NCBI GenBank assembly: GCA_964420975.1 | Contig: CAYQVH010000002.1 | Span: forward strand, 1 to 64,000 | Length of the DNA stretch: 64,000 nucleotides | Reading direction: 5' to 3' | Source: Accumulibacter sp964420975 | Lineage (GTDB): Bacteria; Pseudomonadota; Gammaproteobacteria; Burkholderiales; Rhodocyclaceae | In this document: positions 15,701 to 22,932 of the stretch, piece after piece | Position numbering within the stretch: position 1 is the first letter of the stretch | How the letters are laid out: each line of letters starts with the position of its first letter | Program-made: the position numbers and the translations under genes | Notes under the pieces: model-generated | What the model was told of the DNA's origin: nothing | What the model saw: only the letters and a program-made list of their open reading frames with translations | The model's database searches: none

Positions 15701-16464
15701 GCAAGCAGAACCGCGCGGGCTTCCGCGCCGTCGTCGCCCCATTGCGTACGCGCCAGGCCAAAGGCGGTATCGACTGCGGCGGCGTCCGGCGGGTCGTCGC
15801 CGCAGTCGAGCGCTTCCGGCCAGATCAGGCGCGCACGGCTGTTGGCCAGCCGTCGTCGCAACAGGGTCGTCCAGCTTGCCGGAGTGTCGCGCTTCTGGAG
15901 CAGAAAGCCGGCGACGACGGGCGGCAGCTGGCCGCCGGTGACCCGCCGGCGCCAGAAATCGGCCACCGCTTCATGCAGCAGGTCGCCGTCGTCGGCCAGT
16001 AGTTCGACCGCGAACGGCAAGCCGGCAGCGAACGGCACGTCGGCGAGAACTCGCTGGCAGAAGCCGTGAATCGTATGGATGGCGGCTTCATCGAAGGTTT
16101 GTAGCGCGGCTTCGAGGCGCGTCTGCAACTGGCGCCGGTCGATCGCGGCGTTGGTCTCGCAGGTGGCGACGAGTCGGGCGGCGAACGAATCGTCGCGATC
16201 GGCGGCGCGTTGCAGGTAAGCCAGAACGTCGAACAGGCGTCCGCGAATCCGCTCGCGCAGCTCGGCGGTGGCGGCGTTGGTGAAGGTGACGACGAGCACC
16301 TGTCGCGTCTCCAGCGCCTGTTCAAGCAGCAGACGCAGGTACAGCGCGCACAGCGTCCACGTCTTGCCGGTGCCCGCCGAGGCCTCGATCAGGCAAGGCG
16401 CGGTCAGCGGACACGAGAAGACGTCGAGTTCCCGACTGCCGATCGGCGCTGCTCCCGGAGTCAT
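12742..16464 (-). CDS. recB: Exodeoxyribonuclease V subunit RecB (3'-5' helicase and nuclease)
   Basis: The 1,240-residue protein combines a UvrD-like helicase with a C-terminal nuclease. Visible motifs are Walker A EASAGTGKT (28-36), IDEFQDTDPLQ, the GDPKQAIYSFRGAD helicase motif, HKGKGLEYGVVF, and the RecB nuclease motif LLDWKSNHLG near residue 1,130. The start at 16464 is chosen because it overlaps the recC stop as ATGA and matches the family N terminus; a longer frame to 16587 would run inside recC. The long frames on the opposite strand are GC-rich shadows. Confidence 0.96.
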   Translation of the reverse strand: MTPGAAPIGSRELDVFSCPLTAPCLIEASAGTGKTWTLCALYLRLLLEQALETRQVLVVTFTNAATAELRERIRGRLFDVLAYLQRAADRDDSFAARLVATCETNAAIDRRQLQTRLEAALQTFDEAAIHTIHGFCQRVLADVPFAAGLPFAVELLADDGDLLHEAVADFWRRRVTGGQLPPVVAGFLLQKRDTPASWTTLLRRRLANSRARLIWPEALDCGDDPPDAAAVDTAFGLARTQWGDDGAEARAVLLAGLSALNATSYTADAVSNGAAAWSAWLRQDGPLPAPDLEKSKVRLFSTRTLAERTKKKQTTPEHPFFHAAMALIDAVTTLHGELEQTRLRLLRRLLDEAPAALQQAKLRQGVQSFHDLLERVDAALASPAFPGLAHALRQRYPVALIDEFQDTDPLQHAIFQRIYAAPGESPAPLLRVGDPKQAIYSFRGADLHTYLAARRQAGTHNTLRHNQRSSADLIAACNALFTVNPDVFIYSDLGYEPVIAGDRQRPPLVDDSGGSTAALQLWRLPAGKDTLLTRGEAHAQVLQATATEIVRLLTAAQAGSITVGDRPLLPGDIAILVRSHTHGRQLREALRQLGVASVELSQQSVFQTADAEELHRVLGAILEPTRPALLHAALATELMGYDAAAIAALGEDESRLPQIITRFVTYRETWFRRGTSAMLRAWSEGEAVAKRLLARSDGERRMTHLLHLGELLQQAAAIDPAPAALLRWLSARRQEERSDDSAQVRLESDRNLVQVVTIHKGKGLEYGVVFCPFLWDGRRPPSPTGDGKSYHDENGLPVIDFRAENEALSIRQQLDRESDAEFMRLLYVALTRAVHRCYLVVGCYQTLVGRHLSLSEGRRSLLNWLVAGRGIGYPTWRRNELSVHAIDGAWQRFAAQAAPAVSLADLPATPPQVLAVADLPTLSLAVPAPPGEGVTDWRIGSFSSLQHGAMGDAAASDHDARLPAADVGVDGEPSLTPEAVSSDVAADDVLHFPRGAAAGDCVHALFERIDFTDRSDWPTRIADVLAAHPLSLAGVSPTESARRLPRMLQQLLADVLTTPLADGRVLSNVSRQQRLVELGFSLPVHHVSATTLNTWLREHGYEAPRLAFATLDGYLRGFIDLVFGDGSRFHLLDWKSNHLGFSAADYGQQALAAAMSVHGYHLQYLLYTVALHRYLRRRLRDYDYDRHFGQVYYLFVRGVRPGWSERLANGESAACGIFHHRPPRQAIESLDHLLAGEKAY

Positions 16465-19400
16465 CACGACAGCTCCCGCAAATGTTCGCGCAGGGGGCCG
16501 AAGATGCGTCGGGCGCAGTCGGCGAATCGTTCGTCGAGCGGGTCGGCGACCCCGCGCAGCGCCAGTCGATACGCCGGGTCGGCGCATTCACCGTGCGCTG
16601 GCTGGCGATCGTTGCGCCAGCGACGGCGAGCCGCGATCAGCCCGCCGTCGAGGTAGTCCCAGGCGCTTTTCGGATAGAAGGGCAGCGGTTCCGACAAGCC
16701 CTGGCGATAAAAGCGCAGCAACTCGTCGATCAGAGCGCGGGCGACGGCCGGCGAACACGCCTGCAACTGGTAGCCGCCGGCGCGCGCCAACCAGCGCGTT
16801 TGTAGGCAAACGCCCTCCGGTGGCTGCGCACAGAGCAGCAGATGCTCGATCCAGCCGGCGAGATAGTCGGTTGCGCGCAGCTCGTCGTAACGGTAGCGCA
16901 GCAAGCCGTCGGCACGCAGATCGACGAGCGTCGTCGTCAGCTGCCAGGTTTCGCCGGCGATTTCCGTCGCCAGGGCGATGGGGACTTCCGGCAGCGCGGG
17001 GGTTACCAGGCGCGATCGCAGATCGTCGGCAAAACGCCGCAGGTGAGCCAATTCGAGGTCAAGTAGTCGCTCACCGAGCGATCCACGGGGAAACTCGTTG
17101 CCCGCCATGGCCAGCGTGCGCAGCGTCGATGGGTCGCCGCCGGCGAGCAGCACCGGCAGCAGGCGGTGAGCGAGCGAGCGCCGTTCCGGGTAGTCGGGAA
17201 GGAACTGCTCCTCGTCGGACAGTTCCTCGTCGTCGGACGCCAGCGACAGATTGAGGCGACCCGCCAGCAGTGTTCGACACGGGTTGCGATAAAACCGCTG
17301 CAGCTGTTCGCCGCTTACCTGGCGCCACTCGGCGCACGGGGGGTCGAGCGGGCCGGTAAAAAAAGGGAGGGCCGCCTCATCGATCGTCTCCTCTGTGGTC
17401 TCGTCGTCGCCGGCATCGACCGGAACCGTCGCGGCGGGCAACGGCGTTTTCTCCGCGCCTTGCAGCGCCAGAGCGTATTCGCGATTGAAGCTGCGGCGCC
17501 GCGCGTCGCCGTCGGCAAGAAAATAGTCACGTGCGAAGGGCTGCAGCGGATGTTCGACGGTCAGCCGGCGGCGAACGGCGTCGACGCTGTCCGGGTTGCC
17601 GGGTTCGGCGGCACAGGCGACGGCGACGTAGTCGAGCAGTTCGGCGACCAAGACCGACGGCGGGACGACGCGGTTGTCGCGCCGGTTGCGCCCGCTGTAG
17701 CTGAGGTAAAGTCGCTGCCGCGCAGCGAGGACGAGGTCGAGAAACAGGTTGCGTTCGTCGAGTCGGCGCTGCCGGTCGGCAGGCTGCGGCGCCAGGGCCA
17801 TCAGATCAAACTCGCAGGGCGCTTCACTACTCGGGAAGACGCCGTCGTTCATACCGAGCAGGCAGACGACGCGGTACGGCAGGCCGCGCAGTCCGACGAG
17901 CGACGAAAACGTGACGCCGCCGCCAGGAGCGGCGCCGGCTCCGCGATCGTCGAGCAGATCGTTGAGCGCCTTGCGCACGACCGCCAACGGCAGGCGGGAA
18001 CGGCTGCCGGCACGCAGCATGTTGGCGTGCAGCGCGTTGATCGTCGCCTGCACGGCGCGCCACTCGTCGACCAGATCCGTGCCAACGGCCGCGAAACGAG
18101 ACAGCACAGCGCTCAGCGAGCGTTGCCAGCGGCTCGCGTCGAGGGCTTGCGACCATTCCTCGTGCAGCGCACGCAGCTCGCTATAAAAGCGCCATAAGCG
18201 GCCCAGGGTCAGCGCCTGCTGGCCCTCCGGATTGGCAGCGGCAAGCCGGCCGGCGATCACGGTCTGCCTGGCGGCGTCCGAATCGCCGAGCGCGTAGGCG
18301 AGAAACAGGCGATGCAGTCCGTCGGCAAAACTGTGCGCCTCGTCGAACGGCAGATCGTGTTCGCGCCGACTATTGCCGTCGAGGCCCCAACGAATTCCGG
18401 CGGCAGCGATCCAGTCGTGGATCTGATCGAGGTCGTCGCTGTGCAGGCCGAACTTTGCGGCCACCGGCGGCTGTTGCATCAGGCCGAAGACCGCGCTCGC
18501 CGGAAAGCGGCTGCCGCAAAGCGAGAGCAGCTGGTCGAGCAGGGCCACCAGCGGATTGCTCCGCGTCGGCGCCAGGCCGGTGATCACGTACGGAATGCGG
18601 CGGCCAGCGGGGGCGGTGCCAAAGACGGCGTCGATCAGCGGCGCCGCGCTTTCCAGGTCTGGAAGCGCGACGAGAATCTGCCCCGGCGTCGGCGGCTCCG
18701 CTTCGGCAAACTGCGCAAGCAACTGATCGTGCAGGACTTCGAGTTCGCGCTGCAGCGAGTGACAGACATGCGCTTCGACGCTGCGATCGTCGGCCGCAAG
18801 CGTGACGCTGCCGGGTGCGAGGTCGTACAGGTCGAGGATGGCGTCGTGCACACGCGACAGCAGATCGTTGCCGCCGGCGGCGACATAACGCGACTCGTCC
18901 TCGGCGACGCCGTCGTCGGTGGCAAAGACTTGCTCGAGCTGCGTCTGTCTCTGCCGACCCCAAGCGGCGAGCAGCGTGTTGCCGACCTCGTGGTGGTCGT
19001 CTCGCTGGCGGGCGGCGAGTGTGCTCAGTCGCCCTCGATCGACGATGTCGAACCAATACTCGCGGCAGGGGTTGAGCAGGTAAAACCGAATCTCCATGCA
19101 GCGCGCGAGCCCGCGCAGCAGCTCGAGGTGGAGTGGCGGCAGCGTCGGCAGACAGAAGACGCTGGCCGACGGTGGCAGGCCGGCGCGAACGAGCGCGTCG
19201 TCACCCAGTTGCTCGACGCGGGCGAAAAAGTCAACCGCCGGGTGGCGGCGCGGCACGCCGAGTTCCGCCGTCAATCGCCGCCACAAGGCCGCCTGCCAGT
19301 CCTCGTCGGCGCGCTGGGTAACGGTCAGTCCGGGAATGCCGGCACCTTGGCCACTGGCCCAGCGCTCGAGCCATTGCGGCCGGTACGTGACGTAGTGTTC

Positions 19401-19796
19401 CAGCAGTTGCGCGCTACGCTGCGCCAGTTCCAGCCGCATCACCTCGTCCGCCCCACGCAGGTAGCTGGCGAGGCGTGGCTGCGCGTCGGTAAAGCGACGG
19501 TCGCCGAGGATCTCGAAAACCCGCCAGACGAGCACTGCCGCGGAGAAGGGCGACTGCTCGGCAACGTCGACCAGGCGGCCGAGGCATTGCCATAGCCACT
19601 GCGCAAGAAACGAAAAGCCAAGATTGGCGCAAACTCCCTCGCGGTCGGCACAGGCAAGTTCGATTCGCCGGCGGACGGCCGTACTGGGGACGATCACCGA
19701 CGGCGCGGCAAACGGCGCAAGGTCTTCGCTCGCCAGTTCGACGAGCAGCGATTCGAGTAATTCCTCGAAACGGTTGGAGACAAGCAGACGAAGCAT
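16464..19796 (-). CDS. recC: Exodeoxyribonuclease V subunit RecC
   Basis: RecC (1,110 residues) is the scaffold that splits the strands and reads the Chi sequence. It keeps a helicase-like fold without working ATPase motifs. The N terminus MLRLLVSNRFEELLESL is typical, which fixes the start at 19796 rather than an upstream codon at 19922. LVGLRGLPYRVVCLLGMNDG is a conserved segment. It is the first gene of the operon. The Chi sequence of this organism cannot be deduced from the protein by eye. Confidence 0.95.
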   Translation of the reverse strand: MLRLLVSNRFEELLESLLVELASEDLAPFAAPSVIVPSTAVRRRIELACADREGVCANLGFSFLAQWLWQCLGRLVDVAEQSPFSAAVLVWRVFEILGDRRFTDAQPRLASYLRGADEVMRLELAQRSAQLLEHYVTYRPQWLERWASGQGAGIPGLTVTQRADEDWQAALWRRLTAELGVPRRHPAVDFFARVEQLGDDALVRAGLPPSASVFCLPTLPPLHLELLRGLARCMEIRFYLLNPCREYWFDIVDRGRLSTLAARQRDDHHEVGNTLLAAWGRQRQTQLEQVFATDDGVAEDESRYVAAGGNDLLSRVHDAILDLYDLAPGSVTLAADDRSVEAHVCHSLQRELEVLHDQLLAQFAEAEPPTPGQILVALPDLESAAPLIDAVFGTAPAGRRIPYVITGLAPTRSNPLVALLDQLLSLCGSRFPASAVFGLMQQPPVAAKFGLHSDDLDQIHDWIAAAGIRWGLDGNSRREHDLPFDEAHSFADGLHRLFLAYALGDSDAARQTVIAGRLAAANPEGQQALTLGRLWRFYSELRALHEEWSQALDASRWQRSLSAVLSRFAAVGTDLVDEWRAVQATINALHANMLRAGSRSRLPLAVVRKALNDLLDDRGAGAAPGGGVTFSSLVGLRGLPYRVVCLLGMNDGVFPSSEAPCEFDLMALAPQPADRQRRLDERNLFLDLVLAARQRLYLSYSGRNRRDNRVVPPSVLVAELLDYVAVACAAEPGNPDSVDAVRRRLTVEHPLQPFARDYFLADGDARRRSFNREYALALQGAEKTPLPAATVPVDAGDDETTEETIDEAALPFFTGPLDPPCAEWRQVSGEQLQRFYRNPCRTLLAGRLNLSLASDDEELSDEEQFLPDYPERRSLAHRLLPVLLAGGDPSTLRTLAMAGNEFPRGSLGERLLDLELAHLRRFADDLRSRLVTPALPEVPIALATEIAGETWQLTTTLVDLRADGLLRYRYDELRATDYLAGWIEHLLLCAQPPEGVCLQTRWLARAGGYQLQACSPAVARALIDELLRFYRQGLSEPLPFYPKSAWDYLDGGLIAARRRWRNDRQPAHGECADPAYRLALRGVADPLDERFADCARRIFGPLREHLRELS

Positions 19797-20043
19797 GCGC
19801 GGATACCGTGGGCGGGTCGATCCGGGTGACGAATTATCGCATCCGAGGCGCCACGGCCCCTCGTCGACCGCACGCCCCGCGGCGATACCCTGTCGACCGT
19901 TTTTACACTGCTTCCGTCGCACCTGCCAGGCGAGAAGGCAAATTCCTGATTAATCGAGTCAACTTTCGGCGGGTACGAAACCTGCTTTTAATTCAACGCG
20001 ATTGCTTCGCACCCCGACGAACGCATCGACAGAGGAGACCCTG

Positions 20044-20670
20044 ATGACCGTCATTCGCTTCCTTTTACGCCTGCTGATCACCGGAATCGCCGCCATCGCG
20101 GCGCTGGCCACTGTTCCGGCGCTGGCCATTCCCATCACCTATTACGCGCAACTCGGCGGATTGGCCGAAGATCCACCCAATGCTTCCCCAGGGGTCGGCA
20201 ACGCGGTTGTCGTCTTTGATGACGATGCCGATACGCTACGCGTCAGGGTGAGTTTCAGCGGCTTGGTGGGGCCCGTTACCGTCGCGCACATTCACTGCTG
20301 CACGGCGAGCCCGGGGAGTGGTCTGGCGAGCGTCGCGACGCAGATGCCGACCTTCTCCGGTTTTCCGGCAGGGGTGACGGCGGGCGATTACGACGCCACG
20401 TTCGACCTCACGAACCCGGCGTCGTACCGCGCGGGTTTCATCACCGCGAGTGGCGGCACGGTGACGGCGGCCGAGGCGGCCCTCGGAGACGGCCTTGCCG
20501 CCGGCAGGGCGTACCTCAATATCCACACCAGCGCCTTCACCGGTGGAGAAATCCGCGGCTTTCTCGTTCCCGAACCGGCGTCGCTGGCGCTGTTTGGCGT
20601 CGCTCTCCTGGCGCTGGCGATGCTGCGGCGTAGAGCGTTGCAGCGGACGGTGCGCTTATCCGCGCGCTGA
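20044..20670 (+). CDS. CHRD-domain protein with PEP-CTERM sorting signal
   Basis: The 208-residue protein has an N-terminal signal peptide (about 1-31, ending ALA), a CHRD domain with the typical HIHCCTASPGSG and AYLNIHTSAFTGGEIRG segments, and a C-terminal PEP-CTERM signal: VPEPASLALFGVALLALAMLRRR. PEP-CTERM proteins are processed by exosortase and exported to the surface or matrix in polysaccharide-producing Gram-negatives. The start at 20044 has a GAGGAG ribosome binding site. It is divergent from recC with about 250 bp between. Its function is unknown; CHRD domains are mostly extracellular. Confidence 0.85.
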   Translation: MTVIRFLLRLLITGIAAIAALATVPALAIPITYYAQLGGLAEDPPNASPGVGNAVVVFDDDADTLRVRVSFSGLVGPVTVAHIHCCTASPGSGLASVATQMPTFSGFPAGVTAGDYDATFDLTNPASYRAGFITASGGTVTAAEAALGDGLAAGRAYLNIHTSAFTGGEIRGFLVPEPASLALFGVALLALAMLRRRALQRTVRLSAR

Positions 20671-20712
20671 GCACAGCCGCGGCGAAGCTGCCAAGAGCGA
20701 AGCGATGGTGAC

Positions 20713-21297
20713 GTGCGCTGCTGGCGTGTCCTGATCGGCTGTTGCCTGTTTGTCGCGGCCGTCGCTGGTTACGCCGACGACGGCGCCTGGCAGCGGCTGC
20801 AGCAGGGTGGCTACGTCGTCATCATGCGGCACGCGCTGACCGATCCGCCGCGCGGCGAAGAGCCGGCAAAGTTTACGCTCGCCGACTGCGCGACGCAGCG
20901 CAATCTCGGTGCCCAGGGCCGCGCCGACATGGCCGCCTTGGCGCGGGCGCTGGAAAGACGAAAGGTGGCGGTCGGCGAGGTGTTTTCCAGCCGCTATTGC
21001 CGTTGCCAGGAGTCGGCGCACATCGCCTTCGGTCGGGCCGAGGTCTGGGACGTGCTCAACGGTTATCCGGGTCCGGCGCCCTACTGGGAAGGCTACGATT
21101 TCGAACAGCTGCTGGCGATCCGCAAGCAGCTTTCGGACGCGCCGCCGGTGGGGACGAACCGCTTTCTCGTCACCCACAACACGCACATCAAGGCTTTGCT
21201 CGACATCTGGGTCGAACCTGGAGAAATGGTCGTCGTCCGGCCGTTGGGACGGATGTTCCTGACCGTCGTCGGGCGTATCGTGCCTGCGGGCTACTGA
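20713..21297 (+). CDS. Secreted histidine phosphatase superfamily protein
   Basis: The 194-residue product has an N-terminal hydrophobic signal sequence (about 1-20, ending YAD) followed by the RHG-like motif VVIMRHALTD, where the His would form the phosphohistidine. CATQRNLGAQGR, SSRYCRCQESA and the second catalytic THNTHIKALL also fit the family. Substrate cannot be told. It starts with GTG, and the only in-frame alternative would shorten the signal. It lies 42 bp after the CHRD gene and may be cotranscribed; it converges on the alcohol dehydrogenase gene. Confidence 0.82.
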   Translation: MRCWRVLIGCCLFVAAVAGYADDGAWQRLQQGGYVVIMRHALTDPPRGEEPAKFTLADCATQRNLGAQGRADMAALARALERRKVAVGEVFSSRYCRCQESAHIAFGRAEVWDVLNGYPGPAPYWEGYDFEQLLAIRKQLSDAPPVGTNRFLVTHNTHIKALLDIWVEPGEMVVVRPLGRMFLTVVGRIVPAGY

Positions 21298-21304
21298 CGC
21301 CGGC

Positions 21305-22489
21305 TCACAGCCGCGTCGTCAGCAGCTGCGTCAGTTCGTCGTCGGTGAGAACGATCGGGTTGGTCTTCATGCTGCCGCCGCGACTGGCGGCGACGAGGCG
21401 TGGCAGATCGTGCGCCGTGACGCCGTAGGCCGAAAGACGCGGCAAATCGAGTTCGTCTTCCCAGCGGCACAGCGCTTCGAGCAGGAAGCGGCGCGCGGCG
21501 GGTCCGGCGAGCCCTTTCTGCATCGCGAAGCGGCGACCAATCTCGGCGTACTTCGGGAGCGCCGGGCTATCCGGCGCACGCGCTTCGAGGGCGCTGACGT
21601 TGCTCGCCGTGGCAGCGGCGAGCAGGGTGCCACAAACGACACCGTGCGGAACCGGAAACCAGGCGCCGAGTGGCGACGCGAGGCCGTGTACAGCGCCGAG
21701 CCCGGTTTGCGCCAGGCAGACACCCGAAATCAGCGAAGCGTAGGCCATCGCCGCCCGCGCTTCGGCGTTCTGCTCGCGATAAAGCTGCGGCAGCGCGTCG
21801 CGTGCAGCCATGATTCCCGACCGTGCGAGGGCGTCGGTAAGCGGGTTGGCGGCGGTCGACACGAAGGCTTCCAGGAGCTGGGTAAAGGCGTCGAGGCCGT
21901 TGGCGGCGATCAGCGCCGGCGGACACGTCGCCAGCAAGTCAGGATCGACGATCGCCCATTCGGCGACCAGTCTCTCGTCGCGAAAAGACTTCTTGAACTG
22001 ACCCGGTTGCGTCAGGACCGCGTTTCGCGTCGCCTCGGATCCGGTTCCGGCCGTCGTCGGTACGGCGATGAACGGTGTTGCCGGACCGCGATAAGGAAGC
22101 TGCGGACCGACGCCTTCGAGGTGGTCGAGGACCGAATTCCCCGGCCGCAGCAGACCGGCGATCGCTTTCGCGGCGTCGAGCGCACTGCCGCCGCCGACGC
22201 CAACAACGACGTCGATGACGCGATGACGCAGCGCAGCGACGGTGTCGTCGACCAGCGCCGGCGACGGTTCTCCCGCCACCGTGACCGTTTCCCACGTCAG
22301 TCCGCGGGCGCCGAATTCAGCGAACAGTCGGTCAGCCGTGGCGCTCGTGAGAAACGAGCGTTCGCCGCTGACCAAGAGCAGGCGCTGCCCGTACGTTGCC
22401 GCGATCTCCGGCAGCCTGGCGAGCGAGCCGCTGCCGAACTCGATGCGCGGCAGACGCGCGATCGAAAAGGCCGGGAAGCGCTCGATCAT
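21305..22489 (-). CDS. Iron-containing alcohol dehydrogenase
   Basis: The 394-residue protein fits group III alcohol dehydrogenases: N-terminal FGSGSLARLPEI, the nucleotide-binding GVGGGSALDAAKAIA (about 95-109), PTTAGTGSEATRNAVL, and the metal-binding region with Asp in NGLDAFTQLLEAF and His residues in GAVHGLASPLG and PVPHGVVCG. It should reduce an aldehyde or oxidise an alcohol with NAD(P)H; substrate is unknown. The 3' end of the ABM gene overlaps its start by 4 bp, so the two form an operon. Confidence 0.9.
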   Translation of the reverse strand: MIERFPAFSIARLPRIEFGSGSLARLPEIAATYGQRLLLVSGERSFLTSATADRLFAEFGARGLTWETVTVAGEPSPALVDDTVAALRHRVIDVVVGVGGGSALDAAKAIAGLLRPGNSVLDHLEGVGPQLPYRGPATPFIAVPTTAGTGSEATRNAVLTQPGQFKKSFRDERLVAEWAIVDPDLLATCPPALIAANGLDAFTQLLEAFVSTAANPLTDALARSGIMAARDALPQLYREQNAEARAAMAYASLISGVCLAQTGLGAVHGLASPLGAWFPVPHGVVCGTLLAAATASNVSALEARAPDSPALPKYAEIGRRFAMQKGLAGPAARRFLLEALCRWEDELDLPRLSAYGVTAHDLPRLVAASRGGSMKTNPIVLTDDELTQLLTTRL

Positions 22490-22779
22490 TCGGGAAACAG
22501 CCCGCTCATCGGCTGGCCACGGCGCGGTTCGGCCATCATGTCGGCGACCGCATCGCGCCAGGCGAGGTAGTGCGCAGTATCCTTGTGCGCAGCGGCGTCG
22601 GCCGCCGACGCGTAGGCTTCATAGAGTATGAAACGCGTCGGATCGTCGGCCGCCTGCAGAACGTCGAAGCGGCGGTTGCCGGGTTCGCAGACCGACGCCT
22701 GGTGATTGGCGCGGCTGGCTTCGATGAAGGCAGCGACGGCGTCCGCCTTGACGCGGACGTGAACGAGGGTGACGTGCAT
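22486..22779 (-). CDS. ABM-domain (LsrG-like) monooxygenase
   Basis: The 97-residue protein is a single antibiotic-biosynthesis-monooxygenase domain: MHVTLVHVRVKADAVAAFIEA, RFDVLQAADDPTRFILYEAYAS and HKDTAHYLAWRDAVADMM. Such dimeric ferredoxin-like proteins oxidise or isomerise small molecules, as LsrG does with AI-2. It overlaps the alcohol dehydrogenase start by ATGA, so both may act on one small metabolite. Confidence 0.85.
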   Translation of the reverse strand: MHVTLVHVRVKADAVAAFIEASRANHQASVCEPGNRRFDVLQAADDPTRFILYEAYASAADAAAHKDTAHYLAWRDAVADMMAEPRRGQPMSGLFPE

Positions 22780-22932
22780 GTTGGGGAGTCTCCGCCGGAG
22801 AGAAAGAGTTTGGATTTTACACGCGCGGTTTGCCCGTCAAAGTTTCGGGCGTCGCCGGTCGGCGCTGCACTGGGGCGGTCGTCCCCACGGGTGGCCAACT
22901 GAACAACTGAAACGCCATCGGAGTGACGCCAG